DNA of 64,000 nt from Paenibacillus sp. 1_12. Lineage in GTDB: Bacteria; Bacillota; Bacilli; Paenibacillales; NBRC-103111. Below are positions 16,811 through 25,348 of the stretch, piece by piece. The position numbers and the translations under genes were made by a program. The stretch lies in NCBI RefSeq assembly GCF_900114475.1, contig NZ_FOTE01000006.1, positions 1 to 64,000 of the forward strand. The letters run 5' to 3'. Each line of letters begins with the position of its first letter. Within the stretch, counting starts at the first letter, position 1. The notes under the pieces are model-generated. The model did not search any database. It had not been told where the DNA came from and was given only the letters and a program-made list of their open reading frames with translations.

Positions 16811-17661
16811 AAATTGCTTTTTCACCTTGTCCCAATGACACCTTTATATTCCACGCTTGGGTACACGGCCTTATACCAGGAGCTCCTGAGCTTGATGTGA
16901 TGTACGCAGATATTGACATAACGAATGGGCTAGCGGCTCATGGTGGAGGTCCGGAGGTTATGAAAATCTCCTATGCGGCGCTACCGTGGGCATTATCCGA
17001 ATATGCTTTACTCCCATGCGGTGGAGCACTAGGCAGAGGCTGCGGCCCGCTCGTTTTAAGCGCAGGCGGAGTGAACGTAATCAATGATCCTGCAGCTTTG
17101 AAAGGTCGTAAAGTTGCAGTACCGAGTGAACGTTCCACAGCCTACCTGCTGTTCCGCCTTTGGGCTGCCAAGCATGTACCTGGTGGTGTGGGTGAGATCG
17201 TGATCCTGCCCTTTCATGAGATAATGCCGGCAGTTCGGGATGGCTTGGTTGATGCCGGGCTTGTCATCCATGAGGCGAGGTTCACTTATCCATCTTACGG
17301 ATTGAACCTGATGGTCGATCTAGGCAGCTGGTGGGAAGAAGATACAAGCTTACCTATCCCGCTTGGGGCGATCATAGCGCATCGATCATTGGATTTGGCT
17401 GCCATCAGTAAGTGGATTCGAGCTTCTGTGGCGTATGCTTGGGCACATCCGGAGGTATCCCGCGACTACATATTAAGCCATTCCCAAGAGCTTGCCCCAG
17501 AAGTAGCACAAGCCCACATTGATTTATATGTGAATGAATTCAGTGCAAATTTGGGTGATGATGGATATGGTGCCATTACCGCACTACTCAAGCGCGCTGC
17601 GGAAGTAGGTTTGGTGCCACAGATGGATTGGGACACTTTGCAATTATATAAAGATATCTAA
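16807..17661 (+). CDS. mqnD: 1,4-dihydroxy-6-naphthoate synthase
   Basis: The 284-residue protein starts KIAFSPCPNDTFIFHAWV, a hallmark of MqnD, and continues with KISYAALPWALSEYALL, GCGPLVLS and PSERSTAYLLFRLW. It has the periplasmic-binding-protein-like fold. MqnD converts cyclic dehypoxanthinyl futalosine to 1,4-dihydroxy-6-naphthoate, a menaquinone precursor. It is coupled to mqnB; mqnA, mqnC and mqnE are not in the window. A terminator follows. Confidence 0.93.
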   Translation: MKIAFSPCPNDTFIFHAWVHGLIPGAPELDVMYADIDITNGLAAHGGGPEVMKISYAALPWALSEYALLPCGGALGRGCGPLVLSAGGVNVINDPAALKGRKVAVPSERSTAYLLFRLWAAKHVPGGVGEIVILPFHEIMPAVRDGLVDAGLVIHEARFTYPSYGLNLMVDLGSWWEEDTSLPIPLGAIIAHRSLDLAAISKWIRASVAYAWAHPEVSRDYILSHSQELAPEVAQAHIDLYVNEFSANLGDDGYGAITALLKRAAEVGLVPQMDWDTLQLYKDI

Positions 17662-17708
17662 TTGCTCTCATTGGATCCCGCTTATGATATCAACGTTATC
17701 TATATGGA

Positions 17709-17756
17709 CATAACAAAGGCTGCCAGCGATTATGCATGGCAGCCTTTGTTATGTAT
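17709..17756. terminator. bidirectional terminator between mqnD and ppaC
   Basis: ATAACAAAGGCTGCCA pairs perfectly with TGGCAGCCTTTGTTAT around a loop; the arms end in A- and T-rich runs. Confidence 0.85.
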
Positions 17757-17776
17757 CTTCCTGTTTGATCAGGCGA

Positions 17777-18709
17777 TTAATTATTGTTAAAAACCTCGGT
17801 CAATACAGGTACGATTTGCGATTTACGTGAAACAACACCTTTTAGAACGGCTTTATTATCGATCAACTTCACATTGTAGGCTTGCTCAACCGCTAGAGTG
17901 GAACCGCCTAATGCCAATGCTACGGAATCGTTGTTTAAAATATCAGTAACAACGAATACAAACAAGTCCAAGCCCTTATCAGCAATAATTGTGTTAAGAG
18001 CTGCTTCCAGCTCAGGCTGACGAACTAGAATATCGTTCGTATCCACCGCATTAACTTGTGCAATTTCCACCTTGCTGGAGCCCATTTGGAATTCCTTGGC
18101 ATCGAGGGATATCAATTCAGCAATCGTTTTGCCGCTCAGATCTGCTCCTGCCTTCAACAGGTCCAAACCATAGCTTTCTAGATTGATACCAGCGATTTCC
18201 GCCAACTCACGTGCTGCAGCTACATCCTGCTCCGTGCAAGTTGGCGATTTCAACAGCAATGTATCAGAAATAATAGCAGATACCATAAGTCCGGCAATTT
18301 CCTTGCGAATTTGCACGTTGTGTTCTTTAAACATCTTATTCAATATTGTAGCTGTGCAGCCTACAGGCTCGGCACGATAGTACAAAGGATGACTCGTTTC
18401 AAAGTTAGCGATACGGTGATGATCGATAACCTCAAGTACACGAACCTTATCAATATCGTTGGCACTTTGCTGACGCTCATTATGATCGACTAGAATCACG
18501 GTCTCCGCTTCATTTGCTACGGTTTCAACCAAGCGCGGCTCTTTAACTTGAAAATGATCCAACGCGAATTGCGTTTCCCCACTGATCGTTCCTAACCGCA
18601 CAGGTTCAACGTCAAAACCAAGATTTGTTTTTAAATCCGCATAAGCAATTGCCGAGCAAATCGTGTCTGTATCAGGGTTTTTGTGTCCGAAAATAAGTGT
18701 TTTTGCCAT
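17777..18709 (-). CDS. ppaC: manganese-dependent inorganic pyrophosphatase
   Basis: The 310-residue DHH-family protein has [10 protein letters not shown] near the start, ILVDHNE, and EVIDHHRI (the DHH motif), with the C-terminal DHHA2 domain ending in [11 protein letters not shown]. PpaC hydrolyses pyrophosphate to phosphate, pulling biosynthetic reactions forward; it is the family II enzyme used by Bacillales. Two ATGs are adjacent; the second (18709) has the better seven-base spacing from AAGGAG. A near-consensus promoter lies upstream, so it can be expressed apart from the carbonic anhydrase gene. Confidence 0.95.
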   Translation of the reverse strand: MAKTLIFGHKNPDTDTICSAIAYADLKTNLGFDVEPVRLGTISGETQFALDHFQVKEPRLVETVANEAETVILVDHNERQQSANDIDKVRVLEVIDHHRIANFETSHPLYYRAEPVGCTATILNKMFKEHNVQIRKEIAGLMVSAIISDTLLLKSPTCTEQDVAAARELAEIAGINLESYGLDLLKAGADLSGKTIAELISLDAKEFQMGSSKVEIAQVNAVDTNDILVRQPELEAALNTIIADKGLDLFVFVVTDILNNDSVALALGGSTLAVEQAYNVKLIDNKAVLKGVVSRKSQIVPVLTEVFNNN

Positions 18710-18744
18710 CATCTTACTCCTTAGTTAAATTAATTTTTCATTTA

Positions 18745-18773
18745 AGTATACCTTTATATACGTTTCATTCCAA
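18745..18773 (-). promoter_or_regulatory. sigma-A-type promoter for ppaC
   Basis: On the minus strand TTGGAA (18768-18773), a 17-base spacer, then TATACT (18745-18750), about 35 bases before the start codon. Confidence 0.6.
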
Positions 18774-18792
18774 TAGTTTTACAGAGAATAGT

Positions 18793-19359
18793 TTAAACGT
18801 TCTTATATCCGTCAATAATCATCTCGAGTGCTCCGGTTTCGGCATCCATGATAAAACCGTGTACCGGAATTTGAGCTGGAATCAGTGGATGATTACGAAT
18901 AATTTTGACGCTATGAGCGACACCTTCCTCCGGGCTGCTAAAACCTCTCAAAAAGCGTTCCATGCGTATTCCCGAGTTTTCCAATGTCGAGAGAACGGCG
19001 TCGGTAATTCCACCAGCACGAAATTTTTCGACCATCTTGTCAGTATCCAAATTGGTCATACCGCAATTGGTATGTCCGATGACTAAGACTTCCTGGGCTC
19101 CCATTTCATAAATAGCAATGAGAATACTGCGCATTGCACTTCCAAAGGGCTGCGTAAGGATTGCACCGGCATTTTTGATGATTTTGGCATCGCCATTACG
19201 AAGATTCAGGGCCTTAGGCAGTAATTCTACAAGACGCGTATCCATGCAGGTCAAAATCGCTATCTTTTTATCAGGATATTTGTCCGTCAAATACGCTTCA
19301 TACTGCTTCTCTTCAACAAACTGCTTATTAAATTCCAAAAAGTTCGAAACTATCGTCAT
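18793..19359 (-). CDS. beta-class carbonic anhydrase
   Basis: The 188-residue protein has the beta-CA zinc site: C38-x-D40-x-R42 (TCMDTR) and H96-x-x-C99 (GHTNCG). It interconverts CO2 and bicarbonate in the cytoplasm. The ATG at 19359 is chosen because GGAGAAGAGAGAG lies just upstream; an upstream TTG would put the site inside the gene. It starts 27 bases after the phosphoesterase stop and probably belongs to the same transcript. Confidence 0.92.
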   Translation of the reverse strand: MTIVSNFLEFNKQFVEEKQYEAYLTDKYPDKKIAILTCMDTRLVELLPKALNLRNGDAKIIKNAGAILTQPFGSAMRSILIAIYEMGAQEVLVIGHTNCGMTNLDTDKMVEKFRAGGITDAVLSTLENSGIRMERFLRGFSSPEEGVAHSVKIIRNHPLIPAQIPVHGFIMDAETGALEMIIDGYKNV

Positions 19360-19385
19360 ATGCTCTCTCTTCTCCTTCAATCCGA

Positions 19386-20105
19386 TTATATACTTGCGTT
19401 TCTGACTACATTGGCCATCATGGCTGCATTGGGATATTCAACCTGTTCATACTGCTGGACGACTCGCTCAATATCCACGGGTACTCGTACAATTGAAGTT
19501 TGAACAACTCCCTCTGTGATTTCGACCGTAGCATAGGAGGCCATCGTCAGCTTGTCAAAGGGCAGTCCCACACTGCCGGTATTGATAATTATTTTACCAT
19601 TTAAGTAACGAATATATGGCTTATGGATGTGAGCATAGACATAAATTTGCGAGCTTGCTTCCAGCATTAACTTGGATTCTACCAGCGTATCTTCCGCACC
19701 TGGAAGAACGATGTCAAATAGACTATCCGGTGTCGCATGGAAGGCTGCAATGGTAATTCCCTCTAACGTCACCTTCAGCTCTGACGGCAATTGGTTTAAA
19801 TATTCGATATCGGCAGCCGCAAGCTGAGATACGGTCCAATCCCGTTCCCGATTCATCATCTCTATGGCTTTAGCGGGCACCTCTCCTTCCCGAACGCCGC
19901 GGACAACCCATTCATCTGCATTTCCTTTAATGACCTCTGTATTTAGGGAACGGATTAAATCCAGTGACCGCTTGGGTTCTGGGCCACGATAACAGAGATC
20001 TCCCAGTACATAAATGCGCTCAATATTTTTCTTGCGAATATCAGCTAATACACAATCCAGTGCAAGGCAATTGCCATGAATGTCTGCAATAAAAGCAATT
20101 TTCAT
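19386..20105 (-). CDS. calcineurin-like metallophosphoesterase
   Basis: The 239-residue protein has the metallophosphoesterase motifs in order: D8-x-H10 (ADIHGN), GDLCYRGP, GNADEW, FHATP and VYAHIHKPY. It should hydrolyse a phosphoester with two bound metals; the substrate is unknown (relatives act on phosphodiesters, dinucleotide polyphosphates or proteins). The ATG follows AAGGAGGG and overlaps the stop of the broken APS kinase frame by four bases, showing that the two were once translationally coupled. Confidence 0.85.
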   Translation of the reverse strand: MKIAFIADIHGNCLALDCVLADIRKKNIERIYVLGDLCYRGPEPKRSLDLIRSLNTEVIKGNADEWVVRGVREGEVPAKAIEMMNRERDWTVSQLAAADIEYLNQLPSELKVTLEGITIAAFHATPDSLFDIVLPGAEDTLVESKLMLEASSQIYVYAHIHKPYIRYLNGKIIINTGSVGLPFDKLTMASYATVEITEGVVQTSIVRVPVDIERVVQQYEQVEYPNAAMMANVVRNASI

Positions 20106-20479
20106 TTTAGTTCCCTCCTTTCTCTTTCTGTTAAGCTCCTGTCCCTATGCAGCCAGCTCAGTATGATCACAGCATTCATCTTACGAGAATGATTTATCGT
20201 ATTGATCATGATATCGGCTTGCTTCGGCTGCTCATAAACATCTGAAATTTCTGTGAAATGTTCAATTTAATGCTGACGAGCCTTCACATATAGCCCTTTC
20301 GGATCTCTGCGTTCACATTCATCAAGCGGACAATCGACATAAATCTCCACGAAATGTTGGAGTTCCTTGCGAGCATATCGCCTCATTTCATGATAAGGGC
20401 TAATCGTCGATACGACAACTGTAATTCCATTGCGTGCGAGCAGCTTGGCAACATAAACGAAACGATGAATAGTAGCCAC
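20102..20479 (-). pseudogene. cysC: broken adenylylsulfate (APS) kinase
   Basis: The frame from GTG 20479 reads HRFVYVAKLLARNGITVVV, STISPYHEMRR and VEIYVDCPLDECERRDPKG, the central and late parts of APS kinase. An in-frame TAA at 20267-20269 interrupts it at KARQH. Downstream in the same frame IEHFTEISDVYEQPKQADIM continues the APS kinase match to a TGA that overlaps the next ATG. The N-terminal third with the P-loop is missing. The gene is therefore dead, by both truncation and a nonsense mutation, though its end is still in place in the operon. Confidence 0.8.
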
Positions 20480-20556
20480 ATTGCTTGAGCTTATCTGCTA
20501 TTTATGTTACCTGCTGACCTGCCCCAAATCAAATTGTGCTCTCTGACCTTCATCTC

Positions 20557-22083
20557 CTACAATTGTTCAATAATATCGCTAGCTATTATAGAAGCGATAT
20601 ACGCTCTACTGCTTGCCGCCCTATCTCCGGCTGAACCATGCAAATAGACACCGAGCGCAGCAGATTGTGTCGCTGACAAGCCTTGAGCAAGCAGTCCGGC
20701 TATGATTCCTGCCAGCACATCACCCGTACCTCCGGTAGCCATTCCTGCGTTCCCGGTAGTATTTATGTAAACCTCTCCTTCTGGAGTAGCGATGACGGTA
20801 CGGGCACCTTTAAGCACTAAAGTAACACCAAATTTCCAGGCAAAGGATCGGGCTGTTTCAATTCGGTCTCCTTGAATATCTGCAATCGTTTTACCACATA
20901 GACGAGCCATTTCACCGGGATGTGGTGTTAAAATCACAGAAGCCGTACGTCGCGGCAACGCGTCCATTCCGATAGAGGAACCGAGCATATTTAAAGCATC
21001 TGCATCCAAAACAAGCGGGCAAGTCGTTTTTTCCCAGATATCCTGCAGCCAATGCGTATCATTGTCAAAACGTCCAATACCCGGACCGAACACCAGTGCG
21101 GCTTTGTTTGCTGCCAGCTCGAGGATCGATTTTGTTGAAATCTTACCCCAATCTCCACGGCCTTCATCAGCAATACCCCGCATCATAATCTCTGGAAGTT
21201 GTCCCAGCATCCCATCAAGCAGACTGTCCGGCAGCGCCCAGGTTACCAAGCCACTGCCAGCTCGTAGAGCAGCTTTGGCACACAGTAAGCCTGCACCACT
21301 CATGGAACGACTTCCTGCCGCGACAAGCACATGTCCGAAGGTACCTTTATTGGAATTGGAAGGACGGCGTCTATAGCTGCTCAGACCCAAAGTATCCGAT
21401 AGCAGCGGCTCTTCGATAAGGAAGGTACGTACCTTCAATTGTTCTGCTGCAGCGCGTGGGATACCGATAGATCGAACAATCACTCGCCCCGCTTGCTCCA
21501 CTCCCGGTTCCTGCTCCAACCCCCGTTTGGTGAAGGCTAACGCTATTGTGCAGGTGGCACGAATACATGCTTCATGCACATACCCTGTATTTGGATCCAG
21601 ACCGCTAGGAATATCGACAGCATAGATAGGAAGTCCGCTATCATTGGCCTCTAGAATAAGTCTGGCAACTCCTTCTTTCGGAGCTCCGCGACTTCCAGTA
21701 CCCAAAAGTGCATCAATAATCAAATCATAGCAGTTCCACTGAACAGTTATTTCTGTATAACAAGTGGAAGGAATCAGCAAATGATGGACAATATCTCTTT
21801 GCACAGACGCTTCATTCACAAATCCTGCTGGATCTACTGCATAAATGATCCCTACCTCATGACCTGCTTCTTGCAAGTGCCTCGCGGCGACAAGTCCATC
21901 CGCTCCGTTGTTTCCTTTGCCAACCAGAACGGCAATACGTAGATGCCTCTCACCGGCATAGCGCAATACTTCATCAGCAACCGCTCTTCCTGCATTTTCC
22001 ATCAGCACCATAGCCGGGATTCCGATTTGTTCTATCGTATATTGATCAATGGCTCTCATTTCCTGCGAATTGACGACATACAT
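20557..22083 (-). CDS. nnr: bifunctional NAD(P)H-hydrate repair enzyme
   Basis: The 508-residue protein fuses two repair domains. The N-terminal epimerase (about 1-215) has GKGNNGADGLVAARHL and VDIPSGLDPNTG. The C-terminal ADP-dependent dehydratase (about 240-508) has GTFGHVLVAAGSRSMSG, TPHPGEMARL, and NTTGNAGMATGGTGDVLAG. Together they turn S- and R-NAD(P)HX, damaged cofactor, back into NAD(P)H. It follows the UMP kinase paralog by 24 bases and has an AGGGGG site, so the two are probably co-transcribed. Confidence 0.93.
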   Translation of the reverse strand: MYVVNSQEMRAIDQYTIEQIGIPAMVLMENAGRAVADEVLRYAGERHLRIAVLVGKGNNGADGLVAARHLQEAGHEVGIIYAVDPAGFVNEASVQRDIVHHLLIPSTCYTEITVQWNCYDLIIDALLGTGSRGAPKEGVARLILEANDSGLPIYAVDIPSGLDPNTGYVHEACIRATCTIALAFTKRGLEQEPGVEQAGRVIVRSIGIPRAAAEQLKVRTFLIEEPLLSDTLGLSSYRRRPSNSNKGTFGHVLVAAGSRSMSGAGLLCAKAALRAGSGLVTWALPDSLLDGMLGQLPEIMMRGIADEGRGDWGKISTKSILELAANKAALVFGPGIGRFDNDTHWLQDIWEKTTCPLVLDADALNMLGSSIGMDALPRRTASVILTPHPGEMARLCGKTIADIQGDRIETARSFAWKFGVTLVLKGARTVIATPEGEVYINTTGNAGMATGGTGDVLAGIIAGLLAQGLSATQSAALGVYLHGSAGDRAASSRAYIASIIASDIIEQL

Positions 22084-22107
22084 GACTGAAGCCCCCTATG
22101 TGTAATT

Positions 22108-22848
22108 TCAATCTTGGTAATAGGTCAGTACAGAGCTCTCACTAATAAAAGTGCCTGTGCTGGTTCCCTCAAAAATTTCTCTCATCGAGCCAGGTTTATC
22201 GAAATTAAACACATGAATCGGTAATTGAAAATCACGCGCTAAAATAAAAGCAGATTGATCCATCACTCGCAAATCATTCGTAATCACGTCATTGTAATGC
22301 AAAGACTTGTACTTCTGCGCATCCAGATGCAGCTTAGGATCCTGGTTGTACACACCATCGACGCCCTGCTTGGCAACTAGTATCGCTTCACAGCTCACTT
22401 CAATCGCTCTTTGTACAGAGGGATAATCAGTCGTAACATAAGGCTGTCCATTACCGCCTGCAAAAATTACAATAAAACCCTTTTCCAAATGGTGAATGGC
22501 TTTCAACCGGATATAAGGCTCGGCTACAGAGGTTACCGGAATCGCTGCCATCACTCTAACTTCCGAGTTGGTTTTAGCTTTGAGAACGCCTCTAAGCATC
22601 AGACTGTTAATCACGGTTGCCAAAGTGCCGATATTGTCAGCCTCAGCCCGTTCAATACCCCAATTTTCACCCATATTTCCTCGAAATATATTACCCCCGC
22701 CAATCACGAGGCAAACTTCGACCCCCATGCTCAATACAGTCATAATTTCATTGGCTATATGCTCAAGCCTTTCAGGATCAAAACCAAACTCACTCTTCCC
22801 GGCTACCGCACCACCGCTAAGCTTAATCAAAACTCTTTTATATTTCAC
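22108..22848 (-). CDS. UMP kinase family protein, likely a second PyrH
   Basis: The 246-residue protein has the amino-acid-kinase fold of PyrH: KRVLIKLSGGAVAG, LVIGGGNIFRG, IGTLATVINSLMLRG, VTSVAEPYIR and TTDYPSVQRAIEV. UMP kinase makes UDP from UMP. It is not beside tsf and frr, where the housekeeping pyrH of Bacillales sits, and the usual KLSGEAL has Gly in place of Glu, so it is probably a paralog. The GTG at 22848 lies eight bases after GGAGGTG. The leader-peptide and terminator unit upstream suggests attenuation. Confidence 0.8.
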   Translation of the reverse strand: MKYKRVLIKLSGGAVAGKSEFGFDPERLEHIANEIMTVLSMGVEVCLVIGGGNIFRGNMGENWGIERAEADNIGTLATVINSLMLRGVLKAKTNSEVRVMAAIPVTSVAEPYIRLKAIHHLEKGFIVIFAGGNGQPYVTTDYPSVQRAIEVSCEAILVAKQGVDGVYNQDPKLHLDAQKYKSLHYNDVITNDLRVMDQSAFILARDFQLPIHVFNFDKPGSMREIFEGTSTGTFISESSVLTYYQD

Positions 22849-22911
22849 TGACCCTACACCTCCAATAAATTTTCATACTGATTAGGCGACTGCTTATTGA
22901 TTAGGCCATAC

Positions 22912-22953
22912 AAAAATAAAAGACACTCAAGCAATAAATGCCTGTAGTGTCTC
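22912..22953 (-). terminator. terminator/attenuator between leader peptide and pyrH paralog
   Basis: On the minus strand GAGACACT-A-CAGGCA pairs with TGCTTG-AGTGTCTT (14 pairs including G-U, one bulged A, loop TTTAT), followed by TTATTTTT. The upstream arm is inside the 39-codon reading frame and its TGA stop is in the downstream arm, the layout of a translation-coupled attenuator. Confidence 0.75.
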
Positions 22954-23046
22954 AAATGGAATATAAAAGGTAATGGGAAGGAATGGGAATATAACTAGCA
23001 TTGCTACTAACGAATGTTCCCGATATGGCTTCACATGGCTGTTCAT
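22927..23046 (-). CDS. 39-residue hydrophobic leader peptide
   Basis: The frame starts with ATG at 23046, three bases after GGGGAGG. The peptide begins MNSHVKPYREHSLVAML, continues with a hydrophobic, Pro- and Phe-rich run and ends ETLQAFIA. It lies between a near-consensus promoter and an intrinsic terminator, and its last codons overlap the terminator hairpin. It could be a regulatory leader for the UMP kinase paralog or a small membrane peptide. No known family is recognised; the evidence is the regulatory frame around it. Confidence 0.5.
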   Translation of the reverse strand: MNSHVKPYREHSLVAMLVIFPFLPITFYIPFETLQAFIA

Positions 23047-23089
23047 AGTCCTCCCCACCTTTCCTGCTGAACGAATTGGTTTATTATTT

Positions 23090-23118
23090 ATTGTAATTTG
23101 AAGCTTACCAAACGTCAA
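23090..23118 (-). promoter_or_regulatory. near-consensus sigma-A promoter for the leader/pyrH-paralog unit
   Basis: On the minus strand TTGACG (23113-23118), a 17-base spacer, then TACAAT (23090-23095). Each box differs from consensus at one base. Transcription would start near 23083. Confidence 0.75.
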
Positions 23119-23265
23119 ATTTTGCGTAACGATTAGGATATCAACACTTCCTTCATGATGTCAGTCTCTTGTTTATGTAATTCAATTTTGAGATATGATA
23201 ATCCCCATGGTATGATTAATGCGTATACATGAACCATATGTTCAAAATAGCTTAATGAGGGGACA

Positions 23266-24591
23266 ATGATGATAGGTCTAAATTTGGTCATGATTTTAGT
23301 ATTACTATTAGCAACAGCTTTCTTTGTTGCCGCAGAATTCGCCTTTCTCAAAATCCGCCCGAGCCGAGTCGATCAGCTTATTTCCGAAGGAAATAAAAAG
23401 GCTGTATCCGTTAAACGTGTCATTACGAATCTGGATGGGTATTTATCCGCCTGCCAGCTTGGTATCACCATTACCGCACTCGGTCTCGGTTGGCTCGGTG
23501 AACCTACCGTAGAGTTGATTTTACATCCATTTATTGGACCCATCGGCTTGCCTTCACAGGTTGAAGCCACTCTTTCCTTCTTGATAGCCTTTGGTCTTGT
23601 TACGTATTTTCATGTCGTGCTGGGAGAACTGGCTCCCAAATCGATAGCCATCCAAAAAGCGGAAGCTATCAGTATTATGCTGGCAGCACCGATGATCGGG
23701 TTTTACAAAATTATGTATCCGTTTATATGGCTGCTGAATGGCTCGGCTACACAATTTATCAGACTGTTCGGCATGAGACCTGCGAATGAGCATGACGAGG
23801 CCCACTCCGAGGAAGAGCTGCGGATTATTTTGAGCGAAAGTCTGGAAAGCGGAGAAATTAATCAAACCGAATACGGTTACGTGAGCAAGATCTTTGAGTT
23901 TGATGAGCTGAAAGCTAGAGAAATCATGGTCCCCCGTACCGAAATGGTCTGCTTATTCTTGAATAACACCTTGGAAGACAATATGACCATCATTAAAGAA
24001 GAGCAATACACCCGATTCCCGGTCGCCGGTGAAAGCAAGGATGATATTATCGGGATGATTAATACGAAGCAATTTTTCTTGAAATATATCGATAACCCTC
24101 AAATCAACCTGCTTGATCTGATCAATCCGGTTGTGTCTGTTCCTGAATCCATGCCTGTCAAATCTTTGCTTAAAGAAATGCAGAAGCAAAATGCTCACAT
24201 CGTCATGCTTCTCGACGAATACGGCGGGACTGCAGGTATGATTACTATTGAAGATGTACTCGAGGAAATTGTCGGAGAAATCCGCGATGAATTCGATTCG
24301 GAGGAACGGCCAGAAATAGAACGCATGGGAGATCAGCGTATTATTGTTGATGGCAAAGTACCTATAGGAGATATCAATGACATTTTCGGCAGTGATTTGG
24401 ATCAAAGCGAGTTGGATACCATCGGAGGCTGGTTATATGCCAAGCATCCCCTTTTAAGAGAAGGCATGGAGTGGGAATTTGACGTACTGCACTTCAAGAT
24501 TTTGAAAAAAGATGGCCTGAGCTTTCGCAAAATCGAAATCAAACCGCTAGGCAAAAAAGCACCGATTTCTGTTGATCAAACATTAATATGA
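23266..24591 (+). CDS. CNNM/CorC (hemolysin C-like) transporter-associated protein
   Basis: The 441-residue protein has an N-terminal DUF21/CNNM membrane domain (about 1-195, four helices, with GxGWLGEP and [10 protein letters not shown]), two CBS domains (about 205-335; [28 protein letters not shown]) and a C-terminal CorC_HlyC domain (350-430; [14 protein letters not shown]). Such proteins export or regulate Mg2+ and related ions in the cytoplasmic membrane; the old name is hemolysin. It follows GAGGGG and is a single-gene unit with its own terminator. Confidence 0.9.
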   Translation: MMIGLNLVMILVLLLATAFFVAAEFAFLKIRPSRVDQLISEGNKKAVSVKRVITNLDGYLSACQLGITITALGLGWLGEPTVELILHPFIGPIGLPSQVEATLSFLIAFGLVTYFHVVLGELAPKSIAIQKAEAISIMLAAPMIGFYKIMYPFIWLLNGSATQFIRLFGMRPANEHDEAHSEEELRIILSESLESGEINQTEYGYVSKIFEFDELKAREIMVPRTEMVCLFLNNTLEDNMTIIKEEQYTRFPVAGESKDDIIGMINTKQFFLKYIDNPQINLLDLINPVVSVPESMPVKSLLKEMQKQNAHIVMLLDEYGGTAGMITIEDVLEEIVGEIRDEFDSEERPEIERMGDQRIIVDGKVPIGDINDIFGSDLDQSELDTIGGWLYAKHPLLREGMEWEFDVLHFKILKKDGLSFRKIEIKPLGKKAPISVDQTLI

Positions 24592-24623
24592 ATGGAATCA
24601 TTAACATCAATACCGGACGTCCT

Positions 24624-24664
24624 GCAAAAAGAGCCATTTCTCGTTTGAGAAATGGCTCTTTTAA
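24624..24664. terminator. bidirectional terminator
   Basis: AAAAAGAGCCATTTCTC pairs with GAGAAATGGCTCTTTT around GTTT; it separates converging genes. Confidence 0.9.
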
Positions 24665-24690
24665 TTGGGCAGGTACCCTATTCTGTTAAT

Positions 24691-25332
24691 CTAAGGCAGC
24701 ATATATAACAAAATCATAAAGAAATGCAGAATCGATCCCCCGAGCACAAACAGATGCCATACTGCATGATGATAAGGAAAACTTCTCCACACATAAAATA
24801 TCGTACCGAGCGTATACAACAGACCACCAATAACAAGTAAGGTCATACCTGTTGAGGGAAGTGCCGCAGACATCGGATTCCAGAGGAACACAACAATCCA
24901 TCCCATTGCAATGTAAATTAAGGTGGAGGTAAACAGGAACTTTTTCGTAAAGAAGGCTTTAAATACGACCCCGGCAGCGGCGATGGTCCATATCATAATT
25001 AACAGTGCCCAGCCAAGAGTCCCATGAATGACGGTTAGCAATATCGGCGTGTATGTCCCGGCAATGAATACATAAATAAAGGAATGATCCAGCACCTCAA
25101 ATACATCCTTGGCTTTGCCTGCCGGAAGACTGTGAAGCATGGTCGATGCCACATACAACAGCAGCATGCTTACGCCATATATCGTAAAGCTGGTTACATG
25201 CCAGGCTGTCCCCTTCGAAGCAGCAAACACAATCAATACTACAAGTCCAATCAAGCTAAGAACACTTCCGACTCCATGTGTTACGGCATTGGCAATTTCT
25301 TCCCTTTTGCTATACGTATGCGTCAGTGCCAT
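24691..25332 (-). CDS. trhA: hemolysin III / PAQR-family membrane protein
   Basis: The 213-residue protein has seven membrane helices and the PAQR signatures NAVTHGVGS near the start, STMLHSLP, LDHSFIYVFIAGTYTP, and the final HAVWHLFVLGGSILHFF. These His and Asp residues form the family's metal site. TrhA-type proteins affect membrane lipid homeostasis; hemolysis is not the usual role. The ATG follows AAAGGGG. It comes 16 bases after the IF-3-like gene and may share its transcript. Confidence 0.9.
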   Translation of the reverse strand: MALTHTYSKREEIANAVTHGVGSVLSLIGLVVLIVFAASKGTAWHVTSFTIYGVSMLLLYVASTMLHSLPAGKAKDVFEVLDHSFIYVFIAGTYTPILLTVIHGTLGWALLIMIWTIAAAGVVFKAFFTKKFLFTSTLIYIAMGWIVVFLWNPMSAALPSTGMTLLVIGGLLYTLGTIFYVWRSFPYHHAVWHLFVLGGSILHFFMILLYMLP

Positions 25333-25348
25333 CTATTGATTGCCCCTT

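Noticed and set aside
22927-23118. 63-codon version of the leader frame starting at TTG 23118
   Set aside because: This TTG is the -35 box of the promoter, so it would not be in the transcript. The 39-codon frame with its own ribosome site is preferred.
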